This document shows, piece after piece, positions 46,804-57,344 of a stretch of 64,000 bases of DNA. The stretch comes from Cephalopachus bancanus (taxonomy: Eukaryota; Chordata; Mammalia; Primates; Tarsiidae): NCBI GenBank assembly GCA_027257055.1, contig JAPVLO010000133.1:4278001-4342000 (forward strand), read 5' to 3'. Position 1 is the first letter of the stretch; each line of letters starts with the position of its first letter. The position numbers and the translations under genes were made by a program. The notes under the pieces were generated by a model, which had not been told where the DNA came from, ran no database searches, and saw only the letters and a list, made by a program, of their open reading frames with translations.

Positions 46804-46988
46804 GGTCATTGCCAGGCCATTGTGGTCACTTCCTTACTAAGCTATGGGGTGGCCATGTGCTCTTTGAGCTATGGCCGGGCCATGTTTCCCAGCTTTGGCC
46901 CCCTCCCCTACCTTGGGGAGTTGACTCTCCTCTCTCTCTCATTTACTTTCTAAATAAACTATATTTTCTAATCTAAAAAAAAAAAATT
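46804..46988 (+). mobile_element. Retrocopied LTR transcript end with poly(A) and target-site duplication
   Basis: About 170 bp ending CTAAATAAACTATATTTTCTAATCT followed by A12 (text split here: CTAAATAAAC / TATATTTTCTAATCT). CAGCTAAGTGTG flanks it at 46792-46803 and 46989-47000. The segment CCCCTACCTTGGGGAG to TTCTAATCT matches, in reverse complement, the LTR-like element at 51700-51780, but stops at the point where A's begin, as a polyadenylated RNA would. Confidence 0.8.
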
Positions 46989-47000
46989 CAGCTAAGTGTG

Positions 47001-47278
47001 AGCTGAGCGTGGAGGTTCATGCTTGTAATCCCAGAACTAGCGGAGGCAGAGGTGAGAGGACTGCCTGAGCCCAGGGATTTGAGAGTAGACTAGGCAACTT
47101 GGCAAAACCTTGTCTCTACAATAAATAAAAAAACTAGCTGGGCGTGGCAGAGTGAGCCTGTAGTTCCGCTACTTAGAAGGCTGAGATGGAAGGATCACAT
47201 GAGCCCAGCAGGTCGAGGCTGTGGTGACTTTTGAGCCACTGCACGAGTGAGAGAGTGAGACTCCAACTCCAAAAAAAA
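47001..47278 (+). mobile_element. Alu directly following the retrocopy
   Basis: Begins at the base after CAGCTAAGTGTG; CTAAGTGTG recurs at 47313-47321 after an AT-rich tail. The same 9-mer thus borders two consecutive insertions. Confidence 0.92.
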
Positions 47279-47312
47279 TTATATATATATAATTTACATA
47301 TATATATATAAA
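47279..47312. repeat. (AT)n at the Alu tail
   Basis: ATTATATATATATAATTTAC followed by a second (AT) run: imperfect palindrome grown from the Alu tail. Confidence 0.9.
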
Positions 47313-47321
47313 CTATATCAC

Positions 47322-47475
47322 TAAGTGTGTAATCCCAGCACTTCAGGACACCAAGGTGGGAGGATTGCTTGAGGCCAGAAGTTTAAGACCAACTTGGGTG
47401 ACAGTGAGAACCTGACTCTGCAAAACATATCTGTATCTATATCTATCTTTCTATCTGTCTGTTTATCTATCATCT
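47322..47475 (+). repeat. Old Alu left-arm fragment and GATA-type microsatellite
   Basis: TAATCCCAGCACTTCAGGAC, GGAGGATTGCTTGAGGCCAG and TTTAAGACCAACTTGGGTGA are an AluJ/FLAM-like left arm, followed by (TATC)/(TGTC) units at about 47425-47475. Confidence 0.8.
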
Positions 47476-48244
47476 ATGGACACAATCAATTATATTTATG
47501 TTTTCCAGATAAATTTGCTAAATTTATCATACTTTTGTAGCTGTAGGTAGGGTTTCCAATTTCTTGAAGTTAGACCCATCTTGTCCCCATGAAACTGGGA
47601 GATAAGGTATTTTCCTTGATGATTACATTTCAAAGAGATGGCTCTTAGGTAGTTACTAGAAAGAGAGACTAGCAAGAGGCGTATCTAGCATTTGACCTTA
47701 CACTACCACCAGGAAAAAACAAGCCCAGCACTCCCAGGATTAGAACTCTGACCTGACCATGGTGTCCATTTTGTTGCTGTCCCCAATCTCTGCCAAATTA
47801 ATCCTAAATTTTTCCTGTCTTGTATTATTACTAGTGTTCCAAACTTCAACCCATGGGTCAACCCTTGCTTTGGTGAATTCAGTCCAAAGCCCTCCATGTT
47901 ATCATTCTCTCTCTCTGTGTCTAATGCAGAAAAAAATTTGTGTTTCAGTGGAAAATTGTGCATTGTGTAGAAGACACTCCTACAAGTTATTGAGTTCCCC
48001 AGTCCTGTCCATTGCCTTTGAGCTCTGGAAATTGTAGATAACTGACAGAGATACACATTTTGTCCTCTCTTGTAGAAGTTCATTGTCTTCCTTGTCAATC
48101 CTGTGAGGAAAAATTGCCTCCATTTACCCATTCAATTCAGTACCCTTTTACTGTTTAAACATTTATGCTATTCTGACTTTTCCTTTGTACAGTTTACAAC
48201 ATCTGCCTAGTTTCTCCAGGAGCTATGGAATGTGTTCATTGGTT
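47476..48244. other. No recognisable feature
   Basis: About 770 bases. Overlapping open frames on both strands (47703-48131 minus, 142 codons; 47759-48037 plus, 92 codons with several hydrophobic residues at its start) show no recognised domain. Confidence 0.4.
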
Positions 48245-48544
48245 GGTTTTTTTTTTTTTTTTGAGTCGGAGTCTCACTCTGTCGCCCAGGCTGGAGTTCA
48301 GTGACATACTCATGGTCACTGCAGCCTTGACCCCTGGGCTCAGGGGATCCTTACTCCTCAGCCTTCCAAGTAGCCAGAACTATAGGTGCATGCAAACACA
48401 TCTAGCTAATTTTTAAAATTATTTATTGTAGAAATGAGGTCTTACCAAGTTGTTCAGACTGGTCTCAAACCCCTGAACTCAGTCAATCCTCTTGTTTCCG
48501 CCTCCCAAAGTGCTGAAATTACAGGCATGAGCCACCGTGCCCAG
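48245..48544 (-). mobile_element. Alu (private lineage type), antisense
   Basis: T15 tail; GGAATGTGTTC before and GGAATGTGCTT after are the likely target-site duplication. Confidence 0.95.
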
Positions 48545-48734
48545 AGGAATGTGCTTGTTTTCAAGCCTGTACAATAAAGGGGTTTTGAGTATGTCACCCC
48601 AAAATATGCCACTCTGGCATAAGGATTATTTTGAGCTGAAGGCAATTGAGAAGCACATACAAGAAAAGTTCTGTCCCCACACTGGCCTGCAAACAGATCA
48701 TAAATTTTGCTTGTGAGGGCATGCGTGTGTATGC

Positions 48735-48741
48735 GTACGCG

Positions 48742-48790
<49 letters not shown>
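48735..48790 (+). repeat. (CG)n(CA)n alternating purine-pyrimidine tract
   Basis: GCGTACGCGCGCGCGCGCAC followed by ~20 AC units. All steps alternate purine and pyrimidine, the composition that favours left-handed Z-DNA. Confidence 0.97.
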
Positions 48791-48792
<2 letters not shown>

Positions 48793-49216
48793 CCTGAACC
48801 TTACCACCAAGAGGATACTGAAGATGGCACTGAGAGGAACCTACATGACAAACCTTAGAAAAACAACACATGTCTTCCACAGTTTCCCCCCATACTTACC
48901 TTCCCACACTTTGCTGCCCTTTGAAGCCTGAAACATTTTCCCTTTGTCTTGTCACTTCCCTACAAACATTCTGTTCCCTGCTAAGGTACTGTATGGGCCC
49001 ATGTTTTAGCCACTCTGTGCATCATCACTCATCTCCGATGCTCCCCACCCTACCCCGTGCGTATGCTACGCACTGGTCAGTATCAGTCTACTCATTTTTC
49101 TCTTATCAATCTGTCTTCCACTAGTCAAATTTGCAGGACTCCAGTTGGAAAAACTAGAAGAACAGAGGGAGAAATTTCTTCCTCCACAATGAGTCGTGAT
49201 TTTAATCGTTTTTGAG
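48791..49216. other. No recognisable feature
   Basis: About 425 bases with no gene or repeat recognised; an 84-codon plus frame (48870-49124) has no domain. Confidence 0.45.
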
Positions 49217-49226
49217 AATGATCTCC

Positions 49227-49516
49227 AGGCCAGGCATGGTGGCTCACACTCATAATCCCAGCACTTTGGGAGGCTGAGGTGAGAAGATTGCCTGAGCCCA
49301 AGGGTTTAAGACCAACCTAGGCAACTTGGTGAGATGTCATCTCTACAACAAATTAAAAAAAAAAATTAGGCGGGCGTGGTGGTGAGTGTCTGTAGTTCCA
49401 GCTACTTGGAAAGGCTGAGGTGGAAGGATCACCTGAGCCCAGCTCATCGGGCTGCAGTGACTGTGAGCCTGGGCGACAGAGTGAGACTCCAACTTAAAAA
49501 AGAAAGAAAGAAAGAA
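49227..49516 (+). mobile_element. Alu with 10-bp target-site duplication
   Basis: AATGATCTCC at 49217-49226 and 49517-49526. Right arm shortened; tail (AAAG)n. Confidence 0.95.
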
Positions 49517-49526
49517 AATGATCTCC

Positions 49527-49845
49527 TAACACTAACAATGGCCAAAGCGGGAGGACCAGTCAGGTGTTCTTTTGCTCAATCTGCCACAGTGCCATGCTCC
49601 TCCACCCACCCTACCTCTGCAGTGTCAGCACAACACAGTTTCCAACACAGAACATCTCTGCCCTCTAGTTGATAGTCTGCTCTTGTCAGCTTGCAGGTCT
49701 CCATTCTTCCTAAGTTCACAGTTGCCTTATCAGCCTCTGACCACCTGGGAGAACATTCCAGCCTGTCCTTCTTCCTGTGTCTCCTGAACCTTGAAGGGGC
49801 CAAGGGAGTACTCCCTCTTAATCCTCTGAAGTTTCACTAAAAAAT
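49527..49845. other. No recognisable feature
   Basis: About 320 bases without a recognised gene or repeat. Confidence 0.45.
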
Positions 49846-50133
49846 CAGACTGGGTTCAGTGGTTCAGCCTGTAATTCCAACACTTTGGGAGGCGAGTGGA
49901 TTGCCTGAGCCTACAGGTTCGCGACCAACCCAGGCAACTTAGCAAGACCTCATCTCTACAATAAATCAAAAATTAGCCGGGTATGATAGTGGGCGCCTGT
50001 AGTTCCACCTCTTGAAAGGCTGAAGCGGAAGGATAGCAGAAGCCCAGCAAGTTGATACTGGGGTGGCCATAAGTGTGTCACTGCACTCCAGCCTGGGTGA
50101 CAGAGTGAGACGCCAACTAAAAAAAAAAAAAAA
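49846..50133 (+). mobile_element. Alu (private lineage type)
   Basis: Dimer with GTTCAGCCTGTAATTCC, the same missing bases after GGCTCA as the candidate young subfamily, but without its other changes. Confidence 0.94.
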
Positions 50134-50529
50134 ACAAAAACTCACAAAAGAGAGATTAGGAGGGGAAATGGCAAGCACACTGATGAGCCTGAGCAGGAGA
50201 GACTCACAGACTAAAAGTCCAGGATCCTACTCGGGGGCAGACTTATACTCTTCTTCCGAGGGAAAGGGATATGGAAAAGTGAATTTTTAGGGGAATTCAG
50301 AGGACTTGAAGAACACACAATGGCCTGGGATAAGGTCTGTTGAGCCCACAGAGCAGACGATGGTTTGAGACAAGAGCCTGTCCAGGTGTGTTGACAGACT
50401 TCAGTCTTTCTTCCTGCAATCTGATTCAGTAAATGACAACTCGAGGAGGGAGCAGAGGTGATTGCTTTCTTCTTTATTGGATCTGGACTTGAGGCAAATA
50501 AGGAACTTCAGAGAACCACTTTGTTCTGC
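50134..50529. other. No recognisable feature
   Basis: About 395 bases without a recognised gene or repeat. Confidence 0.45.
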
Positions 50530-50816
50530 CCTTTTTTTTTTTGAGTCAGAATATCTCACTGTCACCCAGGCTGGAGTGCAGTGGGACACTCATGCAGCCT
50601 AGAACTTCTGGGTTCAGGAGATCCTTCTGCTTCAGTCTTCCAGGTAGCTGGAGCTATAGACATGTGGCATCATACTTGGCTAATTTTTTGATGTATTGTA
50701 GAGATGAGGTCTTGTCAATGTTGCCCAGGCTGGTCTTGAACTTGAGGGCTCAGGCAATCCTCTTGTGTCTACCTTCCAAAGTGCTGGGATTATAGGAGTG
50801 AGCCACCGTGCCCAGC
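50530..50816 (-). mobile_element. Alu (private lineage type), antisense
   Basis: Full dimer, several small deletions in the right arm, moderately diverged. Confidence 0.94.
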
Positions 50817-51600
50817 TCGTTATGTCCTTTGGGAGAGACAGGATTGAGAGAGAGAGGAAAGGGGAAGGACAGAAGGACGTAGGACTTCTTCAGCTCGGCA
50901 TGTCAAAGCACCATGTTCTGGGTGTTAGTTTCTGAGCCCCAACAGCCTACTGACCCCCTCTGCACTTGGCTGGAAGCCTGGTTTTTTGTAGCACTCTCAT
51001 AGGAATACAGGTAGGATAGTCTTGTACCTCATCATGGAACCCAGGACTTCTGGGAATAAAAGAGAGAGGACTATTGAAAATCACCGACAAGAGGAAGAAA
51101 CTAGGACTGTCTAAGGCAGCCAAGGATGTCTGTTCATGCTACGAATCTGTGGGAGAATTTGGCTTTTTTAAAGAATCGCTAATAAATGAGTGCTAGAATC
51201 CTGAGTAAATTATCCGCAGAATGTGTGAAGCTGAGCACTTGCTTTCCTTCACTGAGCTTTGTTTTTTTTCTCCTGTCAATCCAAAGCAGAAAAACAACTT
51301 TCCAGTACCAGTTGTGAACACTAGAGACAACTAAAAGATCAGAGATACTTAATGCAGAGAAACATGAGGCCCGATGAGGCCAGTGTCAATGGAGTAAATT
51401 AGGTAAACTGTATTCAGGAAGGAAATCTCAGAATGAGATGGACTTGTAAAAGTTGAGTAGCTAGCTGTAAAACATTTGCTGCTGGTTCTGTGACAGAGAG
51501 CAGTCAACTGTTGCTGTTAGAGGAACAAAACTCCACAATTCACCAACAACTTTACAAACCTCTAAGTGGCTTACAATCAAGGTGTTAGCTTAAAAATGGA
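50817..51600. other. No recognisable feature
   Basis: About 785 bases without a recognised gene or repeat. Confidence 0.45.
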
Positions 51601-51604
51601 TCCC

Positions 51605-52115
51605 AGCGGGACCTCCAAGTGTTAGGTCAGGCCCGATAAGAGTGTGTGTGCAATCCGGTGCCGCATGAAATATACAAAGAATTGCACAGAAGTTAGATTA
51701 GAAAATATGGTTTATTTAGAAAATAAATTAGAGAGAGATTGATTCACCTCCCCAAGGTAGGGGAGGAAACACGGTAGCTAAGGAACATGGCTATCATAGC
51801 GCAAAGAACCATGCGGACACACCAGAGTTTAACAAAGCAATGGCAAATGGCTGCTCGTGATTGAATCCTTTTAAATTTTCCCTTTGATGGGGGCAGGTCA
51901 TTAAGATGATGTTCTACATCATCACTTTGATGGGGGCAGGTCATTAAGATGATGTTCTACATCATCACGAAGGGGCAGGTACTGACATCAGGTGATGGAT
52001 AGCAGACAGATGAGTGGGTTAGTCACAGTTGCTACCATGTTGATGCGGTCATAAAGGGCTGATTAGGATAACTTGATACAAAACAAGCTGGGGAGGGGTT
52101 TGTAAAGCAATTATC
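51605..52115 (-). mobile_element. ERV solo LTR-like element, antisense
   Basis: Read on the minus strand: a U3 with two exact copies of a 43-bp unit, then CTAAATAAACCATATTTTCT with its AATAAA signal (R), then a ~110-bp U5 running towards AACACTTGGAGGTCCCGCTG. The R region matches the retrocopy at 46804-46988. No internal sequence adjoins. Family not named; ends approximate. Confidence 0.65.
51882..51967 (-). repeat. Exact 43-bp tandem duplication with palindromic core
   Basis: 51882-51924 and 51925-51967 are identical. Each unit contains GATGATGTTCTACATCATC, two 8-base arms around TCT. The duplication lies in the presumed U3 of the LTR-like element. Confidence 0.97.
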
Positions 52116-52164
52116 AATAGCTACCTCTGAGAAAATGGTCTGTCCTTACCTAGTGATTAGAAGG

Positions 52165-52560
52165 TAAATTAAGTGAACTGAGAGAAAAACATGAGATTTA
52201 GGCAATGTTAAAATGACTGCTCACTGGGTAAATTAACTCCATGTTAAGTCCTTTCACAAAGTCAAATATCAACCAATCAGAACTGCCTCATTTGCATGGC
52301 AGGAACCCAAATGCACGATGGGAATCCAATACTCAGCCTAACTGAAGAGAAGGCCAAACTCCATGGGAAAGAACCTGAGGCCACTGCCTCTCTGCTGACA
52401 GCAGACACCCTTGATACTGTCCTGTCTGTTGTACCCATCACAACATATTTTCCCTTCCAAAAATCTACCTTTCTTAATTCACAACTGTCTTGGTGAATAC
52501 TTTCACCTCCCATGACTCTGGTCATACCATACCCAGCCTGTCATGTGGGGCACTTAACAA
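52165..52560 (+). mobile_element. Second LTR-like element
   Basis: ACCAATCAGAACTGCC (CCAAT), ATTTGCAT (octamer), and the terminal TTCACAACTGTCTTGGTGAA, CTTTCACCTCCCATGACTCT resemble class I LTR U3 and U5 text. No AATAAA is certain and ends are not fixed. Confidence 0.4.
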
Positions 52561-52879
52561 AAAGGTGCAGAAAAGCATGGCGCCTGTGATTGCCAGGGTG
52601 AGGCTTGATGTGGCCTCACCCTCCAGCCCTCATCCCACAACTGAAGATGAGCAGAGCAGCCTTGCTCCCGTCTCTCACCTGGGGTGACCTACAGCTCTCT
52701 CTCTCAGCAGCACTGTGTGTGAAACTATGAAAAAAAAGGCCTAGTATTTTTGGGAAAAGGTTTTTCTTAGCCATCTCTACTCTTTAAGCGCCATCTCATA
52801 AACATCTTAAGGGCAAAAATATTATAAGTGATATCAAAACGGAAAGTGGACTTGTGACTCTAAATGCTACACCAAATTG

Positions 52880-53545
52880 AATTTACTCTGAGGGCCCTGA
52901 TGTTGCCTGCACATTAGAGTTTCCTGTGGAGCTTTTACAACAGGGCACCCCCCAAAACCTGGAATTTGTTTATAAAAAATTATGCATTTATTCTTACATG
53001 TTTAAACTTCACTCACCTTCAAACTCTCCATTTGATGTAATACACCTACTGAGATGCTTTTCCCACTGCTAAAAATGGTTTTTGAACTTGTCAATTTTGA
53101 TGCCTTTTAGTGTTTCTGCTGTTTTTTTGTTTCGCCTCTTCCACATCAGCAAAATGTTTCCCTTCGGGGACTTTTTTCATTCTGGGAAACCAAAAATGTT
53201 GCTCAAGGTGAGATCAGGTGAATGGGGAGTTTGGGGCACAGGGGTCAATCCACTTGGGGTCAAAAACTACTGAACACCCAGCGAGGTGTGGGCAGGTACA
53301 CACTTAAATCACCCATCATGAAATGGGCAAATGAGTTGAAAGAATCTCCAAAAAAAAAAAAAATTCACTGAAGCTGAATGCACTCTCTTTCAACAACGCT
53401 AGCTGGTTACACTGATGCCTATGGGTTTCTAGAACACTTGCCTAGAGGGGGCAGCCTATACTACAAAGGACCTGACCTCCAAAAGATAATTCTGGGTTTT
53501 TGGGGGTCCTCTTAAAAATACTATAGAGATGCCTGGCCCTCAGCC
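52880..53545 (+). mobile_element. MER5A-like element split by the mariner copy 3
   Basis: CCTGCACATTAGAGTTTCCT and GTGGAGCTTTTA precede the mariner; AAATACTATAGAGATGCCTGG (read as ATACTATAGAGATGCCTGG) follows it. The two halves join in the MER5A order. Confidence 0.65.
52941..53513 (-). mobile_element. Mariner-type DNA transposon, deleted copy 3
   Basis: A 573-bp reverse-complement copy of the elements at 1451 and 45993. Ends CAGGGCACCCCCCAAAACCT and GGGTTTTTGGGGGTCCTCTT. GTTTAAACTTCACTCACCTT, TTTTGATGCCTTTTAGTGTT and GAGATCAGGTGAATGGGGAG are antisense transposase C-terminal blocks. Decayed; the reading frame is broken. Confidence 0.85.
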
Positions 53546-54371
53546 AAAAATCATGGGTATGTGAACCTGGTGGGGGGCTGCATCTTTCAAGGCTCCCATT
53601 TTGATTCTGGTGGCCAGCCACAGAGGAAATCTGCTGACTTCCCTTCTGAATACAAATGTCTCAATATTGTGCAAATGTGAAGGGGTGGCTAGCACATGGC
53701 AAGATGGCAGTCATCAACTTGGTAAGATGGTGGATTTCACTATTGTGATTATAATATTTGTAAAATAAATAAGATGACATCATGTATCTGTGTATTCGGA
53801 GTATATTTGCTTCTAGAAAGCAATATTTGCATGGAAGCCTGTGAAGAAGCTGTGGGTCCCATGGCTGTTGGCCCTTGGAGATTTGCTGAAAAAAATCACT
53901 GGTATGAGGCAGATGAACTTATGAGAGAAAAGGCATATAATTTTTTAAAATTTTCAGTAGTTTTAGAGGATACAAATAGTTTTTGGTTTGGGCTTTAAGA
54001 GTACCCCCCCAAGCATACACATTTATTTAACATGTATACACTAGGTGGGAGTCTTCAGAATGAAGAACGAATTCCCCAGTGAGTTACAGAACCTGAAGTA
54101 CCATCTTGAGTTTGCAGAAAGAACAGGGGCTGGGACTCTGGTAAAACAGGTTATGGGGGTGAGGGGAGAAGAGAAATTCTACTGAGAGGCAACAAGTGAT
54201 TGAATGGCTCAGGGGGACAGAGAATGACTTGTAAACAGTTCTCTTTGGGAGTTGAATGAACCCCTGAGACAGGCTTTATTGTGGTGGGGAATGGTTGGGC
54301 CAGGTCTGAAGACATCTTCTCCTTTCCAGTAATAGGTAAGAGATAACAGGATTGGGCAAGGGGAAAAGCAG
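53546..54371. other. No recognisable feature
   Basis: About 825 bases. A 74-codon plus frame (53774-53998) has no recognised domain. Some of it may belong to old ERV sequence, not assignable by eye. Confidence 0.4.
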
Positions 54372-54452
54372 TTGCGGGGGGTGGGGTGGGGGTGGGGGGG
54401 TGGATGGTGGGGTGGGGTGGGGGTGGGGGGTGGGGGTGGGGTGGGGGGGATC
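54372..54452 (+). repeat. G-rich low-complexity tract with G-quadruplex potential
   Basis: About 80 bases of GGGGT/GGGGGT units with more than a dozen G-runs of four or more, separated by one or two bases. The complementary C-rich strand produces spurious Pro/His frames. Confidence 0.96.
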
Positions 54453-54469
54453 CTTGAGGCAAAACCTTT

Positions 54470-54990
54470 AGGTCTTGGCATAGGAGGCCCAAGAAAGGCA
54501 AGGGGAAGGGTTGTAGTGGGAACACAGAGAGGCCTTGACACTGAGGCTGTTTTAGGAAGTAGCAGATTTATTTGCGCCAGCGCGCCACTCAGCAGGCTAA
54601 TGCTCCCAGACTGAGCCCCGCGGAGAAGAACAGAAGTCTTATACCTCAGTTTCGGTAAGAGAGGGGGGTCGGGTTGAGAAATTACACATTTTCTTTGGAA
54701 TTCACAAGGTTGTACTCAGCAAAATCAGATTTTAAAGAACAAATGGTCTTCAGGAAATGTATGGCAAGCAGGGGTTGTAAACTGATAACTTCAAAAAGGG
54801 AAGATTTGGGTAAGTTTGTGAATTGGTCACTCTTTTGCATTTTCAGGAAAGCCCTCAGTCTTTGGCTATTTGGTTTTCTCAAACAAAACCGGTCTGGTGG
54901 GTTTTCAGAGCTTGCTGATTGACTTTCAAAAGGAACACTTTTAACTGCTATCAGTCCCCTTTCTGCCACAGGGTGAGTGGGGATAGCTGT
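54470..54990 (-). mobile_element. ERV1-like solo LTR, antisense
   Basis: On the minus strand: TATA-like GTATAAGACTTCTG, CCGCGGGGCTCAGTCTGGGA, AATAAATCTGCTACTTCC (polyadenylation signal) and AGCCTCAGTGTCAAGGCC, the order U3-R-U5. The U3 side reaches at least 54960. Family not assigned. Confidence 0.6.
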
Positions 54991-55243
54991 AAGAAGGTGA
55001 GAAGACAGATATTAACCACATTATGCTCCTGAGACCCACTCTGTCCCTGGCAAGCCACAGGCTAGTGTCCTCCACGTCCAGCTGTCTATCCACAGATGCT
55101 CAGGACACATATCCACTGCAGCTGCCTTCAGCTCTTTCCAGCCCCATTGTTGGGATATTTTAATCCAGGCTAGAGATGACATCATTTTTGCAAGGCCCCA
55201 CCAGGGCCGTAAAGGGATCTGTTGCTGTAAAAAAAATTCCACC

Positions 55244-55541
55244 TTCGGCCAGGCTCAGTGACTCAGTCTATAATCCCAGCACTTTGGGAGGCCAAAGTGA
55301 GTGAATTGCCTGAGCCCATGGGTTCGAGACCAACCTGGACAACTTGGTGAGACATTGTCTCTACAATAAATAAAAAAAAATTATCGGCTCATGGTAGCAT
55401 GTGCCTATAGTTCCAGCTACTTGGAAGGCTGAGGTGGAAGGATTACTGGAGTCCCGCAGGTTGAAGCTGGGGTGGCCGTGAGTATGCCACTGCACTCCAG
55501 CTTGGGTGACAGAGTGAGAATCCAACTCAAAAAAAAAATAA
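55244..55541 (+). mobile_element. Alu (private lineage type)
   Basis: Full dimer; TCCACCTT on both sides is the likely target-site duplication. Confidence 0.95.
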
Positions 55542-55781
55542 ATCCACCTTAAACTAGACACTGGGAGAAGGGAAAGATGGAAATGGAAATGCTAAGTCTA
55601 GATTTATGAGCTGGGCTGTCAAAAAAGCACATGCCACTCTGAATCATGGAGGATGTTTGGGCTGCTGGTCTACAGAGAATAAAGAGGGAATGCCCTTTTC
55701 TACTCCTTGGTAATTGCCTGATATCATGTTCTACAAATGCCAATATTGCTTATATTTGCTTTATATCTCTTTCTGAGAAAA

Positions 55782-55858
55782 TTCATTCATCCAACAAATA
55801 TTTACTCAGACCTTGCCATTTGTCAAGGACTGTTCTGAGCCCTGAGGATACAGCAACA
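55782..55858 (+). repeat. L2-like LINE 3' fragment
   Basis: TTCATTCATCCAACAAATAT and GAGCCCTGAGGATACAGCAA are well-known L2 3'-end blocks. Confidence 0.7.
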
Positions 55859-55869
55859 AAAGTTTCTGC

Positions 55870-56170
55870 TGGCTGGGAGTGGTGAGTCATGCGTGTAATA
55901 CCAACACTTTGGGAGGCCAAGGTGGGAGGATGGTTTGAGCCTAGGATTTGAGACCAATCTAGGCAATGTAGAGAGATCTCGTCTCTCCAAAAAATAAATA
56001 AAATAAAATAAATAATAATGAATTAGTCAGGCATGGTGGCACCTGTAGTCTTAGCTACTTGGGAGGCTGAAGTGGAAGGATTCCCTGAGCCCAGGAGGTC
56101 AAGGCTGCAGTAAGCCGTGATTGTGTCACTCCAGCCTGGGCGATAGAGTGAGACCCTGACCAAAAAGGCA
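55870..56170 (+). mobile_element. Older AluJ-like element
   Basis: Contains GGTGGGAGGATGGTTTGAGC, GGCAATGTAGAGAGATCTCG and GGTCAAGGCTGCAGTAAGCC, AluJ features rather than the private type, with an AAATA-rich linker. Confidence 0.9.
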
Positions 56171-56564
56171 AGAACAAAAAACCTGCACCACAGAAAGGAA
56201 GGAGGCCTGTACATTAGTCTACGATTGAGGATCACCCTGCTAAACTGGTCCCAAGCTAATTGAGAAAACCACAATTGCTGAAAAAGTTTGAGCTTGGTTA
56301 TAAAGAAAGCTATTACTGGGCCACATTCTGCTGTGCATACAAAGAGGCCTATAATAGTGTAGCCAGCCTTTTCTGTTTGCTCGAGGAGGTCAAAGCTCTC
56401 TGTCCCTCTAGGTGCTCTGATCACCATGATGCATGAAAGGTTCTTTCAAGTCAAGTGTGAGACATGGTAACTAGCACAGGTTAGACATAGACAGATACAT
56501 TTCCCAGAGGCAGGCTTTAGGAAGCATTCAGACATTTTAAAAATTACGCTTTATTGCAGGCCAA
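56171..56564. other. No recognisable feature
   Basis: About 390 bases; a 134-codon minus frame (56023-56427) is open because it runs through the older Alu and is not a gene. Confidence 0.45.
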
Positions 56565-57030
56565 GCTAGCAGCCTATCCCCCCCCCTCAGCAAATCAAAA
56601 GGAAACCCCATCAGATGTAAGAATAGGACAGCCCAACGTTTCAATTCATGGTTTAGCATCATAACTAAGAACCCTTCAGGTTCCCTGTGGAAGGCAGAAG
56701 GCCAAATGCCATGCTTAACTCACCAAAACTGTAGAAATGATCATAAAACCACCTTTTAGCTCAGAATTTGTGACTTGGAAATATCTGGCAGGTCAGTTCT
56801 CCTGCAAAAGACAACGTGGTCAGGAAAAGATCACCCCTCTCTTCTCTCCTCCCATCAGGAGCCCAGAGATGTCAAGCTCCTGGGCTCCATCCTCTTTAGC
56901 ATATCAATCATTGTGAAGTTCTGTCAGGTAAAGAGCAAAGGTGCGGTTTCTCTCACCCATGCCAGCTCTGGCTCGTCTCTCTATCTTTCCTTTCTTCTTT
57001 CTCTAATAAACTTTGTTTTAAGACTTTGCT
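56565..57030 (+). mobile_element. LTR-like element, plus strand
   Basis: U3-like text, then CTTTCTCTAATAAACTTTGT (AATAAA signal) followed by TTTTAAGACTTTGCTG where the Alu at 57031 is inserted. A U5 part probably continues after that Alu. Ends not fixed; family not assigned. Confidence 0.5.
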
Positions 57031-57336
57031 GGGGCCGGGTTCGGTGGCTCAGCCTGTAATCCCAGCACTTTGGGAGGCCGAGGTGAGTGGATTGCCTGAG
57101 CCACTCCAGACTGGGAAACAGAGCCAGGTAACTTGGTCAGACCTTGTCTCTATAATAAATAAGAAATTAGTGGGCGTGGTAGCATGCACCTGTAATTCTG
57201 GCTACTTGGAAGGCTGAGGCGGAAGGACCGCCGGAGCCTAGTGGATCAAGGTTGCGGTGGCCGGGAGCGTGCCACTAAACTCCAGCCTGGGCGACAGAGT
57301 GAGACTCCAACTCAAAAACAAACAAACAAACAAAAA
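57031..57336 (+). mobile_element. Alu inside the LTR-like element
   Basis: ACTTTGCTGG before and TCTTTGCTGA after give CTTTGCTG as target-site duplication. Left arm carries a ~20-base rearrangement (CACTCCAGACTGGGAAACAG). Tail (AAAC)n. Confidence 0.94.
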
Positions 57337-57344
57337 TCTTTGCT

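Noticed and set aside
47703..48131. 142-codon minus-strand frame as a possible host exon
   Set aside because: No recognised domain or splice sites; the opposite strand is also open, consistent with chance.
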